This document shows positions 52,901-64,000 of a stretch of 64,000 bases of DNA, in pieces. Numbering within the stretch: the first letter of the stretch is position 1; every line of letters starts with the position of its first letter. The stretch is from Sialis fuliginosa (taxonomy: Eukaryota > Arthropoda > Insecta > Megaloptera > Sialidae). The DNA is taken from the NCBI GenBank assembly GCA_961205875.1, contig OY540812.1, forward strand, positions 6,944,001 through 7,008,000, in the 5' to 3' direction. The position numbers and the translations under genes were made by a program. The notes under the pieces are model-generated. The model was not told the DNA's origin. It saw only the letters and a program-made list of their open reading frames with translations, and ran no database searches.

Positions 52901-53321
52901 TACTGTAGGTTTGAAATCATCACATATGAAAATTTTCAAATTATCAGGAAATAATATTAATACATTAGAATGGCGCTTATTTCAAAACATTAAGAAAATT
53001 GATAGCTTATTTCTTGACAACAATAAAATTAATTTTCTCCAATCTAATATATTTCGAAATACAAAAGTATTGTATATCAATTTGTATGGAAATCAACTTA
53101 CCTATATAAGTTCTGAAATTTTGGTACAGGGAGACGTAAATCTTATAAACATCAGTAAAAACTTGTGGCAGTGTGTTTGTTTACGTGAATTTTTAAAAGT
53201 TATTGGTGATACCGATGTATTAATAGAAATAGATGAATATTTTAAAGGTTTTGAGCCAGTATGTGGGTATCTCTATGCGAGCTGTTTTCGCGGAAAAGTT
53301 CATTGGAAAAAGGTATGGTAA
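49954..53321 (+). CDS. secreted leucine-rich-repeat protein (20 repeats)
   Basis: Exons 49954-50055, 50142-50303 and 51663-53321 join in phase 0 and give 640 residues if translation ends at the TAA at 53319. Residues 1-25 form a signal peptide with core RVLLYLLFFSDLSS. Residues 35-88 hold five Cys, as in an N-terminal cap. Twenty repeats of 24 residues follow, each with LxxLYLxxNxI and a conserved Phe (for example LKYLYLDNNFISYLQSGIF). A C-terminal cap starts at NLWQCVCLREFL. No membrane span or GPI signal is visible, so a secreted protein is likely. The extracellular repeat type fits insect recognition or adhesion proteins; the partner is unknown. The last codons, AAG GTA TGG TAA, contain a possible donor, so a further exon may exist. 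The protein is rich in Asn, Ile and Lys, matching the AT-rich DNA. Confidence 0.88.
50508..50974. repeat. foldback segment in intron 2 of the LRR gene
   Basis: AAATATCTGCCTTGGG and GGGACTTTCTTATA (50508-50543) are matched in inverse by TATAGGAAAGTCCCATG and ATGGCAGATATTT (50938-50974). The right arm is preceded by a related unit, so about 60 bp is tandemly doubled at 50851-50972: each half has CAGTATTACGTATAAGAAAG or a close form. Its left arm runs directly into the CCTAA repeat. Confidence 0.6.
50545..50565. repeat. short interstitial telomere-type repeat (CCTAA)4
   Basis: Four exact CCTAA units plus one C. TTAGG/CCTAA is the common telomere unit of arthropods. The run is too short to be a telomere and sits within an intron. 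Confidence 0.8.
51170..51430 (-). repeat. dispersed repeat fragment in LRR intron 2
   Basis: It contains GACAGACAGACGGACACACA at about 51285, the inverse of the TGTCTGTC tracts seen in the other dispersed repeats, followed by CATCATGGCGAAAATAG. A short open frame over it has no family resemblance. It ends about 230 bases before the large exon. Confidence 0.4.
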
Positions 53322-54957
53322 TTGTTCAGAAATGGGGCTCTACCACAAAATGGGCTCAATTTTTAAGGTTTCGTAGAAAACTGGGGACTGAACCCTTATA
53401 GTTTCGCTCTGTCCGTCTGTCTATTGTAGCGATATGCACAAATATTCTGCTAAATTGTAAGCGATGGCAACTATAGTATTGCGTAATCCCTTTGGTTAAA
53501 TGTTTCTGTTGATTACAATTTTCAAAAAGGGACATTACGTAATACATGCGTAGAGACAGCCGAGTAAAGGAGAATATAGTCAGTCGTTATCACAGTGTCT
53601 TGAAGATAAGATTTATAAATTTTAAAAAGTGCTCAAAGTTAAACCTATACTGTTTTTGATTATTTCTGCCCTTTAATGCTGTAATTCACGTTAAGGTATA
53701 CAGGCCCAGTGGTAGCGAGATAGATATAGGTTAATTAATTAAGTGTAATATATAAGTGTTAGTGAAAAATTTTGTTATTGTGTAATTAGTAAGTTAATGT
53801 TTAGTGTAGTTATTGTAAAACGCTCAATGTAAGTAAAATTTGATAGACGAATTCTTATTTATAAATATATTCTTTTATAACTATTTATATTTTGATGTAC
53901 GTTTCTTGCTCCTGAGGTTTGTTTCAACCTTCCAATTAAAGGATAATTGAACCAACATTGTAAAATAATTAGCAAAACGCTACACTATATAAATTTTATA
54001 CCGATTAAGATGAAATTTGGTATACGGACGTAGATTGATAACCAAAAAACATAAATCATGAGATTTTTGAAAACAAACATATTTTGGACCCCCTTCCCAT
54101 AGACTGAAAAGTATATTCAATTTTTTTTACATATCCCATTGAGTATGTATATGTCTCCTAAAATGTAACAAAAAATGTCAAATAACTTTTTGATTTTAAC
54201 CCTTCAGTCACGATATATTTGCTTTTCAATGAAAATGGTAAAAATTAATGAGACGAAATAGTGGTAACTTATGCTATCTCAAATTATTATTTATTTAACT
54301 TCTGGATTGATCTTAGCAAATTTTTTTCCATAAAAATGTTCTTCTCCCATATTGAAATTATTGTTAACACCATCTCGAGTTGAAAATACCTATGCTTTTA
54401 AAAATTTTGATCCTATTTTGGGGTAGAACCCACTAAGTTATGCTTTTTATGTATTTTTAACATTTAAATATTTTACTTAAAAATTACAAATCATGTTTAA
54501 TAACAAAATTTTAAGAATCTATTGTTTTCTGATGTTTAGTTGTAATAAAGGTAGTATTAATTACAAATTATCTGGCAATGAGTCTAATATGCTTCCTATT
54601 GAGTATTATAGATAAGTTGTTCATAGTTTTTGCTTGTGTTAATAAATAAATAACAATTTTTATAGAATATCATGTATTTATTTACATTTACAAAATATAA
54701 TACATATACGAGTATAAAAGAAAATAATTAGTATTAAAAGTTATCACAGTGTTTTATATTTAAGATATGTAAGAATTATTATAAAATTGAATAAAAATAA
54801 CAAATAAAATATAATAATTACAATAATATACATTTAATATTTATAAAAGTAGAATTTATTTTAAATATACATATTATTATTTATTCAACAAGTATCAATG
54901 AAAAAATTTATACGAAATTCATTAAAGAAAAGAAAAATAATTGTTTTCTTTTTTACA
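53322..54957. other. intergenic DNA after the LRR gene
   Basis: A dispersed repeat fragment lies at about 53335-53560 (AAGGTTTCGTAG, CCCTTATAGTTTCGCTCTG, TCCGTCTGTC), a form common in insects. The rest is AT-rich without a supported gene. A 3' extension of the LRR transcript could fall here. Confidence 0.45.
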
Positions 54958-54980
54958 TTTATTTCATATTTCACCGATTT

Positions 54981-55199
54981 TCATAGAAAATCATTATAAG
55001 ATTTAAATTCATTCACTGCGACCAATATTTCAGACAGTCTATTAAAACCTAGACGACCTAGACTACACGCGTGTCTAAGGGTTTGGTATGTCACAGTTCT
55101 ATCAACCACGATTTTGGCGTGTGGAAAAATAAAATACATTATTGGGTAAACACTCCCATCTTTCTCCATTCTAATTAATACGTGTATATTTATGGTCGC
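54981..55199 (-). CDS. possible terminal exon of an unidentified gene
   Basis: A 72-codon open stretch runs from an acceptor-like ATTATAG to a TGA. It reads ATINIHVLIRMEKDG, then YPIMYFIFPHAKIVVDRT, then HACSLGRLGFNRLSEILVA, ending SYNDFL. The composition is much less AT-driven than the neighbouring random frames. AATAAA on the same strand (54963-54958) lies 17 bases after the stop. I do not recognise the family and found no upstream exon with confidence, so it may be the last exon of a gene to the right, a gene fragment or chance. Confidence 0.35.
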   Translation of the reverse strand, partial: ATINIHVLIRMEKDGSVYPIMYFIFPHAKIVVDRTVTYQTLRHACSLGRLGFNRLSEILVAVNEFKSYNDFL

Positions 55200-55584
55200 C
55201 TATAATTATATGAATAAATATGTATGTAATATAATACTTTATTGGTAAGAAAATATAAATTGCTAACTAAACTAATAATGAAAAATGAATATTGAAATGT
55301 GAATAAAAAACTAAAAACGCAGCTTGCTGAAGAAAGGAACTTACTATAAATAAGTTCTATAGTTGTTAACTTCTATTATAAAAAGTTCGATGCGTTGTGT
55401 AAAACAATATAGTAAATAGTATAAAACAATTGTATGATTTTTTAAATGCATAACCACTATACCACTAAACATTATAGTTTCTTTTTACCTTAAAATCCAT
55501 TTAATATAATAAAATATAAGGATAAAATAAACCAATTTTAAAGTTATTACCAAAAACCTCAACAAGTAAATGTAAAATCGCATT

Positions 55585-55941
55585 CAGAAGTGGTCGACCA
55601 GTTTTAATTCAAATTCACTTATCGCAAACTAAGAAAGTTCCTTCCATTTGATTATTATAATATTTAAATCATTTCTCTATGTACCAAACAAAGACAGCTA
55701 TTTTGAAACTCATTTGCTAGATAAAGAATTACTCTTCGTATTTATGCGATTAAATTATTATGTAATCTATTGAAAATTGTATAAGTAAATTTGGTGGCAA
55801 TACATTTTTGATATTCCGAATTTTTGTATTTAAATATGTGAAACTTGATATAAAATTAATTAATGAAATTGACGTATATTTGTTAATAATTTTGAATCTG
55901 TTGTAAGCGATTCTAACTAGTATGGTGGCAGACAACTTCTG
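55585..55941 (+). repeat. dispersed repeat, copy B
   Basis: A shorter copy of 37148-37589 in the same orientation, with several internal deletions. It starts CAGAAGTGGTCGACCAG and ends GACAACTTCTG. Outside it, 55200-56764 is AT-rich and shows no gene that I can support. Confidence 0.65.
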
Positions 55942-56764
55942 AAGCCCATAGTATATAAACCAAACATTCTTTATTTTTTTAAATTATAAAAACATAAGAT
56001 TTCAGTATACAATAATATAGCTCCTATATTTTAGTCCAATTTATATAAAATTAAAATATTTCCATACATATAAATATATAATTAAAATATGTTTGCGTAA
56101 TAAAATCTTATATTTTGTTAATTACCATATAAGGCTTATATAATTACATTTCAATCTAGCTTCAATGTCCAGATCAATCGTTTTTAACTTATTTAAAAAT
56201 GGACACAAAAGCTTGATCTAGAAATGAGAGTACTTTGAGAGGTAATTTTACATCTTATTCTCAAAATATTTTCTAATATTAACTAATAAAATAAAAATAT
56301 TTAGTGGTAACAACATTGTTCTATTTACGTTTAAATTATAAAAACATCACATTATTTATAATTATTATTATTTAATATATTTAGCGTATGAATCGGTTGA
56401 AAATTCTAGGCCGCTGAATGAAATATTAACATTACATCAATAAATATCTTTACAAAATAATCTTTTTTTAAATCAATTCGAGAATTTAAATTATATATAC
56501 GATTACAGGTACATTAATTTAAATATAAGATTCACATTAGGTGAGTATTTTATGTATAATAATATTAAATATTTTAAAACAATGACATTTCTGTATACTG
56601 TGTACGTATAAGTTTGAAATAAAATAAAATTGTTTAAAAATATAATAAAAATAAAGAACTTAAAAAAATATATACTAATTTCAAATAACCCTGTGTCGGT
56701 ACATATTTTTTTAAATTACAATTAAAATACATAATTTAATTCCCGAATTATTATCTACATATAT

Positions 56765-57549
56765 ACAGGAAGATTCAGCACTGTCGTGCCAAACTTGAAC
56801 AGTAAATTAAGAAAAATATTTTAAGCAAAAAACATTATATAAAATTAGTTTTTATTTAATATCTAGAGAACCCATTGTGCTAAAGTTATGAAATTTGATA
56901 TAGGGTTAAGTATTAATAAGTTTCATCGACTTCTAATATTAACCAATTATAACTTAGACCATGGCTGTATGGGACCAGTGGGCCCATCGATTTTTATCTA
57001 GTATTTTTTTTTCTTTAATTTTTTTTAATTAGACATTTTAATAAGACACAAAATACACAAAAATATACTTTGCTCATTTAATTAATTTTTCTTAACTTTA
57101 ATAATTATAGGAATATAAATTTATTTTGTGTAAATTGAAGCATCCGTATTAAGAAAAAAATCTGCATGCTATTTTTTGCATCGATATTTCCCGTAAACAG
57201 TGTATTCTATGATAAATGAGCAAAGTATAGTTTTGTGTCAAACAGTTTTATTCAAATGTCTAGTTCAGGAAAAAATTAAAGAACTAAAAAGTACTGGGCC
57301 CACACAACCCTGGTGAAAATTACTATTGGTTGATACTGAATATCGATAACACTTATTAATACTAAACCCTGTATTAAATCTCATAACTGTAGCATAACGG
57401 GCTCTCCAGATATTAAATAAGAACTAATTTTGAGTAAAATCTTTGGAGGGCTATAGCCCTCTCATGAAAAATTTCTGGATACATGTTCATATGATTTTTT
57501 CTACTTAAATTATTTTTTTAGTTTGGCACGATACAGTGCTGAATCATTC
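56765..57549. mobile_element. 785-bp palindromic MITE beside the scavenger receptor stop codon
   Basis: The ends are CAGGAAGATTCAGCACTGTC and CAGTGCTGAATCATTC between TA dinucleotides. Inner pairs in inverse include CGTGCCAAACT with AGTTTGGCACG, TGGGCCCA with TGGGCCCA, and ACTTTGCTCATTTA with TAAATGAGCAAAGT. Nearly the whole element is one long hairpin. It begins 25 bases beyond the receptor stop codon, so it probably lies in the 3' UTR. The TA target suggests the Tc1/mariner superfamily. Confidence 0.75.
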
Positions 57550-57574
57550 TATATTATGCAAATTCAGTCCATTT

Positions 57575-60500
57575 TTATACTATTTCCTGTTTAATATCAT
57601 CTATTTCTTGGTTCAATGGAGCTACAAGTCCATTGAAATAAACTTCAAACTCTTTACTAGACATTGTGTCCCTTCTCTGAACTTTTAAGTAGTTATTTAT
57701 TTTCTTATCGGCGTTATCAACGGTGCTCTGGCCGCTGATTCGATGCTTTGAAATTGGATGAGTTCGGGATAATGTGCTACGATTTGTATAGAGTAATTTG
57801 TAAACAACGACAAGTAGACTCCATAAGCCGCCAAAGAAGAAAAGATACATTATAACAGCTTCCACGGTCGGTAAAACATTTAGATATAGTTTGAAGTGCG
57901 CGTTTATATCATCAGGAAGTTCAAGCATGCGCTGGAAATAAAATTATTTTATTGAATGACTAATTTATTATTATTTACTAATAGAAAATATTTTACATCT
58001 TATAATGATACTTACAATATCAAACCAAAGGAGAGGTAAAACCAAACTATCAAATTTTCCAACGTGCGCCATGGAACCAATTTTTCCTAACACCATATTG
58101 ATTTGAAATTTCGCTGATAAGTTGAGTGGTAAACCAGAATCCTTAAAAAAAGAAATAATTTGTGAAAATGATTTATATTTTCTTTATTTAACAAAATGCT
58201 TTTTACTTTTATTTTATACTTGAAAATATGAACGGTAAGAGATACAGATTCGGTTAAATGAGATGAATTACTTTTAAGGAAGGGGTGAGTATTACTACAT
58301 CAAAAAATATTAATCATTTTATGTAGTTTATATTCCTCTAAAAATCTGAAAATGTATAGTTTCTTTAAATGGCTATTACTTTTTTGTCAAAGTAGATAGG
58401 TACTTTTTGTTTACGGTTTCTGAAAGCACTTTTTGTGTGGAATTGATTGGTATATTTAGAATTTTTATATCACTTTTAGTTTCCGAGTAACAAGCCCTAA
58501 CTTTAATTTTTCTTATGAATTACTAAGTTGGCTATAACATATTTGCACGTGTTTTTTTACTCTACTTTACAACGATATGTCACTTGTTACTACTAGTGAT
58601 ATTTATAAAATATTTTATTACAAACATTTAAGTAGGCCATGAAAAACAAAAATTGTTAAACAAAAACCACAATAATAATATATTAACAATCAAAACAACA
58701 AATGAATATTTGAAAACAATAAGCTATTACAAAAAATATTCTTTAAACTTTATCGAAGGCAAATCAAAACCATGAAAGCTCTTTAAATTCTGGTCCTTTG
58801 AAACTGATTGTGAGATACTCACATTGTTAAAATTAAAAAAATAATAATAGCCCAAACGAAAACTGCTACAAGTTGAATAAACGATTGTTAATTCAACAAC
58901 TGATAGAATTTGATTATTTTATTTTTATTATTTATTTACCGGTTGTATGTAGAAGTAAGTATGATGTTTTTCTTTCGACGGGTAACTTCCATCAATAGCT
59001 GTAACGAGAGACGGATCTGAATCGTAGAAGTGTGGGTAACTAAGAGCTATAGGGAAGCCGTAGTAGCAATCTGTGACGTCTATGAGTCCTTGGGGGAGAC
59101 AGTTCCCATTCCTACAGAAACAATTGTTATCTGGATCTACGTGGCCGTTGTCCAGAGCGTTATCCTTTAAAGCGTACTCAAATGCCGTCAAGCCTTTAAT
59201 CACAGTCGCGTTTTTGTAGACCTGAAAATGACAAATGTAATGATTACTAAAATTCGATATTAAAAATTAATGATCAAAAAAATTTCCCCAGAGCACCAGA
59301 CTTAGTAAATCCGACCCTGCATTTTGTGAAAGTTAAAATAATCGAATGTCTTAATTAAATTCATTAATATATTAGATACAAGTTTCCATTAATAACTGCA
59401 TCTAATGTATTAACAAGCATATCGAATTTACCTTAATGATTACAAATAAGCGATATTTCTATTGTCAGTTTTTTATACATAAAATTGTTATTTAATATGA
59501 TACTATTGTTAAACTATTATGCAACTATAATTATTGTTATAAAACAAAAAAAAACTATATATGTATGTATGTATATGTAAAATACTCTTAAATACAAAAT
59601 GATTATAATTTCAAATGTATGTATAAATATATACATTTAACTTTGAATTTAATTTTTTTTTTCTAAAAATAATAATAATAACTTCGTTATCATTTGGTTT
59701 CAGCTTGATTTTACCTCGTATATAATTCCGATTTATAGTTTTTATTATGGTTTTCAAATTAAAAAGTTAAAGAAGTTGTTCTCAAGGAAAAAATAGTTTA
59801 ATTTCATAAAGTTTACACAACCGGATTTCAATTTTCAAGGGCATTATTCAGAAGTCAAAACGACTAATTCCACAATCGTAAAAAAATGCATGAAACATTA
59901 AATCGTGGTACAAAAAAAATATTGATAAATAAAATTTATTTTTCCATTGTGAAAACACCTATTTTGGCATCAAAATTAGATTATTAAAGATAGGTGAAGT
60001 TATTTATTTTGTCAATTACGTATGTAGTACTGACAGTAGTTGTGTTATTAAATGAATACATAATATAGTAAAAAATTAATAGCATTATAACATTTGTTCA
60101 CATTGATTCTCAAAATTTTTAAAACACACTTCTAAAATCGGGAAATATTGTTGATCTCTGGTATAATGTATTTATAGGAAAATTTATAATAATAAGTGAG
60201 TAAACAATACATAATTAATGTTATAAGAAGAATACATGTGGTACAATTTTGAAAAATATTATTTTATGCCTGCCGCAGATGAAGAAGCACTGATTTTGAA
60301 GATGACAACGCAAGTTAGACAGAAATAATTCAAGGACTACTTCTTATACGAATGTTAAAAAAAGTTATATCAAAAAATTGTATTTACCAAAGGTGCTGCT
60401 CTACATAAACTTTTTCTAAAAAACCATATCTCTTCTTCTGGATTTAAGTATCCTTTGAATTTAGTACCATCCGAAGCGCCTTCGATTCTTCCACAGTGCC

Positions 60501-61972
60501 CTTCTTCGGGCCACTGGGGTAACCGTCTTTTACCATTGTAAGTATCTAAGAGACCAGCTTTAGAAGCATCTCCTTCACCTGTGTATACCGTTTCAGAGTC
60601 TCCATCGAAATTGTACATCTGAAAAAATACATTTACTTATATTTTAAAACCGCATTTTTAATCTTTCAGTTTTTTTTTTAATTTTGCAAGTGAGTGTCCA
60701 TTTATTACGTAAAAATGATTTTCGAAATTTTCGACCTCCTCCTCTTTCTATCTTATAAAAGATTCATAAGTAATTAAATGAAGTATTAAGTATAAGTTTT
60801 ATATTTATTTTTTTGTTAACTTACGATTAATATATGAAAAATCAATTCAACAATCTAAAGTGGTTTCAATTAATGTATTTTAATACAATTAATTAGAAAA
60901 AAGCTTTACACGCAAGTAACAATTTGCCCCTCCTTTCACTTAAGGAATCTTAAGGTTTGACTGACCTTCCTCCCCCTCAAAGTCTTACGTAATCGATAGA
61001 CGCTCCCTAGCGAAATGTTACTAACAAGGGAATCTTTCCAAGAGATAAATTTGTATCGATTTCAAATTTTGTATATAGTTAGAATGTGTTAGGGGCAGTA
61101 AGAAAAAAATTACTTTAGCTGCGGTAAAATGGTTTAAATAATCGTATATTTTAAATACTTCTGAAACTAAAGACGATTGAAAAAATCTAAATAGTACAAA
61201 ATTTTTATGATTTTTTTTTATACATTTCCGAATGAATGGCAACAGTCGAAAATCAAAAAAGTAATTTTAAAATTTTTCTATTAAATTCTGTGTGGAAATG
61301 AAAGCGTTAAAATACATTTGAATAATACATTTTCATTGGTTTTAGAGTTATTTAAAATATACGATTATTATGCGATTTTCCTATGTTTTTCACCCCTTTA
61401 ATGCGTTTTACCTAAGCTAAAATAATTTTTTCTTACTGCCTTAGACCCTTTACACACTAGCAGCGTGACTATCGCGTACATTCATTTTACATTGTTTTAT
61501 ATGTAAATCGCAAAACCCATACACCTCGTGGCGATTGTCGCGCTGCATACAATAGCATGCCTTACTCCTTCTAATAACTATATAAAAAGTTTGATTTCGG
61601 TACAATTTTATCACTTGGAAAGGTTCCCTTGTAAGAATAATTCGGTTTGGTTTTGAGCTAATATAAGATAGAAAATCATTGTTGAGCTCAAACTTTATAA
61701 GTTTAAATTAAAAAAAAAAACATTTAATTTGGGATAAAATGGGAATTTTAAATTGTTTTAGTTTTACTTACCCTATCAATGAGTCCAAGCTTATCGAATG
61801 ATATCCAACTGGGCATCAAATGGTTACCGATTGTAACTAAAGAACTTTGGTAGCCAAACATAAACTCTTTAGCTGTCATTTCAACCAGCGGTTGTGATTC
61901 GGTTTGTCTTATTAACACATTCAATCCGAAACGAGTGAAATAAGATGCATCCGCCATCACGTGGGCAATACT
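57575..61972 (-). CDS. CD36 / scavenger receptor class B family protein, 3' five exons (partial)
   Basis: This is a membrane receptor family that binds and moves lipids, lipoproteins or carotenoids, including insect SNMP-like proteins. Exons 61972-61772, 60618-60388, 59221-58940, 58141-58016 and 57931-57575 are all phase 0 and give 398 residues. Family marks in order are EFMFGYQSSL, a TGEG turn, WPEEGHCGRIEGASDGTKF, RKSLCR, the Cys cluster CFCRNGNCLP with CYYGFPIALSYPHF, LPLNLSAKFQINM, and LPLLWFD. One C-terminal membrane span (MYLFFFGGLWSLLVVVY) and a cytoplasmic tail of about 80 residues follow, longer than the short tails of many members. The N-terminal span and about 120-130 residues are missing and should lie beyond the right edge. 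The subfamily is not settled. Its introns hold transposon pieces. Confidence 0.95.
58231..58582. mobile_element. truncated MITE copy in a receptor intron
   Basis: It matches the inner part of the element at 47577-48039: CGGTAAGAGATAC, ATTCGGTTAAATGA, GGCTAT, TTTTTGTCAAAGTA, ATATCACTTTTAGTTTCCGA and ACAACGATATGTCAC. The outermost ends are missing, so this is a decayed copy. Confidence 0.6.
59281..59319 (-). mobile_element. hAT-like terminal remnant in a receptor intron
   Basis: On the minus strand it reads CAGGGTCGGATTTACTAAG, then TCTGGTGCTCTGGGG. CAGGGTCGGATTTA resembles hAT-type ends and the start of the insertion at 45285. No partner end is seen. The rest of this intron (to 60387) holds nothing recognised. 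Confidence 0.35.
61021..61635. mobile_element. foldback MITE in a receptor intron
   Basis: The ends are ACAAGGGAATCTTTCCAAG and CTTGGAAAGGTTCCCTTGT. The arms match inward through TATATAGTTA, GGCAGTAAGAAAAAA and TTTTAGCT. The right arm is interrupted by the small nested hairpin at about 61450-61565. A partial relative lies at 571-848. The superfamily is not assigned because no clean target duplication is visible. Confidence 0.75.
61461..61545. mobile_element. small hairpin element nested in the MITE arm
   Basis: CAGCGTGACTATCGC (61461-61475) is matched in inverse by GCGATTGTCGCGCTG (61531-61545). The other arm of the host MITE lacks this segment, so about 115 bp around it was inserted into an existing element. 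Its base composition is more GC-rich than the host arm. Confidence 0.5.
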
Positions 61973-64000
61973 CTGTAAAAAAATGAAACCATTATTTAAT
62001 ATATTTAACAATTTAGTATCAACTTCGATTTTTTATCTTATTGCATTTCAATTACAAAACAATAATTGGTAATAGCAACGATAATTAAATTGTTTATTCA
62101 CATTGCAAAATTATATATGTATCATTTTAGTATTTTTTAAAATGCCTATCTAATTGTATATAAACACATTATTTCTTGGTAAAAAAGAAAATATATTATA
62201 TGTTATTTATTAAACGGAAGCAAAAATGTTAATTACCATGAATTAAAAATACTTATAGATTGTATGATAATAAATTATATACAGAAATTAGTCGTGTCAT
62301 TCGATATCCAGGTAAACATAAATAGACATGGGTCATTTGCAAGCTAGCATGACTTGCGGTTTTAAGATTTTAGTTTTATTATTTACTTTTTTCTCGATTT
62401 TTTTTATTTTTATATTTTAATGTACAGGGCCGGAACTAGAGGTTCGGGGGCCCCGGGGTAAGAAGTAACCGAGGGGCCTCTATAGAAAAAAATTGAAGAC
62501 CTTTTTTTGCCGCCAATTTGAATTTTATACTTCTTCCTAATTTTAATGAATAATAACTGTAAAATTCAAGTTATCAACGAAAAAAACGATCATTAAAATC
62601 TAAATTTGTATTAAGTGTAACATTTTCAAGTTAGAAACATTGCCCCGGCTGCCCGGTGATAGTTACGGCCCTGTTAATGTAGAGATATTCCGGGAGAGGC
62701 ACATTACTTTTTAAAATAAATGTATGAATTTTATAAGAAAATAACGTTTTTGTTTGATTTATAAATAAAATTATTTTTATTCGGTAGTTTACGTCAGTAA
62801 ATTTAAATTACAGTGCGAAATTGTGGTCGTCGAACAATAAAAAGTAAATATCTCGCTCAAAATTACCCTAGATATAATTTATGTGGATATAATTATAATA
62901 TTTATATAAAATGCAGTTATTGCTCAATAATATGTTAATTCGATTTTAAAAAGTCGATTTTTACGTATAAACTGCTTATTTTTTTTATAACAGGTTGGTA
63001 CTGATTAAATGCAAAATTTAATGCTTCAAAAGTTTATTACGTTCTGTTCTATGTTCTTTGATGATAGCAATTAAATTAAAATATATTTATTATGTACCTA
63101 CATCCTTTAATGACGAACATAAAATAAACAAAAACTAGTTAAGTGAGCACGGATTTTAACTTTGACCATAACGCCATTAATGTAGCTACACAATTTATAT
63201 TATACATTATATAGCATATATATGTATGTTAGTATGATTCAAAACATAATGTACAATGTCCAAAGGTAGAGACGATTAGTTGTTGAGAGTTGATTAACCT
63301 TTTATTTTTTTTGAAAAATCGCTATGGTTCCATTATTTTGAAAAAATGAATCATTTTTAAATTTTGAAGAAAGAAATGAACGCAATATTTGTAGAAAATG
63401 AAAAGCAAAATCGATCCAAAATCAACGAAGCTGTATAGCAATAAAAAAAATAAAAAAAAACGCTAAAAGGTGCCACAAACCGAAAAAAATATTTAAAAAA
63501 TGTTGATTTCGGTCGCCTCTATCACTCCTCAAACGTTCCACATTGTTTTGGATCATTCTGTATATGTAGTTAATATTAGCTCTAGATGAAGAAAATATAA
63601 CTCCATCAATGAAAAGTAAATAAAAATAGGTGGTATATATAATTTACATACATAAATACAAATATTATCTATAAAAAGGTACGTGCGTTTCTATACGTTG
63701 AATAAGTAACGTACAAAAAAATCAACAGTTGATTTGAAGGATTATTCGTAGTAAAATATTATATTCCATTTTTATAACGTCAACGTATCAGTCATATCAA
63801 TGACTAAAACTATTTTAAGTACAATTTCAATATAAATTATGTAGAGCAAAATTAATAACTAATATTTACAAAGGTGTCGCAGAATAACCTTTCGGCACAT
63901 AAAAAATTAGAATTTGCAAAGTGACTCTTATTTTATTGACAACTATAATTACATGAACGTTATTAATCGTTGAATTTACGAAGGCCACAGTAATACAATT
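61973..64000. other. receptor intron or upstream DNA at the right edge
   Basis: The scavenger receptor needs further 5' exons, but none could be recognised on the minus strand here, so this is probably a long intron. It holds the hAT MITE at 62425-62673. A possible transposon tail lies near 63535-63570 (TTGGATCATTCTGTATATG). No other gene is seen. Confidence 0.5.
62425..62673. mobile_element. hAT MITE with perfect 8-bp target duplication
   Basis: A 249-bp element starting CAGGGCCGGAACTAG and ending TAGTTACGGCCCTG. It is flanked by the direct repeat TTAATGTA (62417-62424 and 62674-62681). It belongs to the same family as 35918-36175, with a similar GC-rich CCCCGG segment inside each end. No transposase. 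Confidence 0.9.

Noticed and set aside
57575-61972. Assigning the receptor to a named member such as SNMP1, SNMP2 or ninaD
   Set aside because: The N-terminal third is missing and the Cys cluster is shared by several class B members, so a gene symbol would be a guess.

Overview
The window reads as AT-rich insect nuclear DNA. Its genes are split by short GT-AG introns, it carries an interstitial run of the arthropod telomere unit CCTAA, and it is full of small palindromic DNA transposons. I cannot name the order or species from the sequence. No bacterial, viral or organellar gene was recognised.

Layout. (1) 1-1.7 kb: the 5' end of a fatty acyl-CoA reductase gene, minus strand, running off the left edge. 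(2) 1.7-6.6 kb: gene-free DNA with foldback and mariner-type MITEs and an older dispersed repeat. (3) 6.6-32.1 kb: a satellite locus with a monomer of about 137 bp. It has an outer block of old monomers, then a flank sequence, then about 24 kb (roughly 175 monomers) of nearly uninterrupted array, then the same flank again. Inside the array a 10,077-bp block is duplicated in tandem, with smaller nested duplications. Every monomer examined keeps a dyad of GTAC cores. (4) 33.9-35.8 kb: a complete seven-exon GDP-L-fucose synthase gene (321 aa). (5) 40.5-49.3 kb: a tandem pair of four-exon genes for secreted proteins that join a Gly/Asn/Gln-rich repeat region to one C-terminal Kazal domain. (6) 50.0-53.3 kb: a secreted leucine-rich-repeat protein with 20 repeats in one large exon. 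(7) 55 kb: a possible terminal exon of an unidentified gene, minus strand. (8) 57.6-62.0 kb: the 3' five exons of a CD36/scavenger receptor class B gene, minus strand, whose 5' end lies beyond the right edge.

The genes are unrelated in function: lipid reduction, nucleotide-sugar synthesis, protease inhibition or structural secretion, extracellular recognition, and lipid uptake. They do not form an operon or an evident cluster apart from the Kazal pair. The most unusual content is the satellite locus and the density of palindromic elements, several of which lie in introns or next to coding ends. Exon joins were made by hand from splice signals, reading phase and family resemblance; they have not been checked against transcripts.
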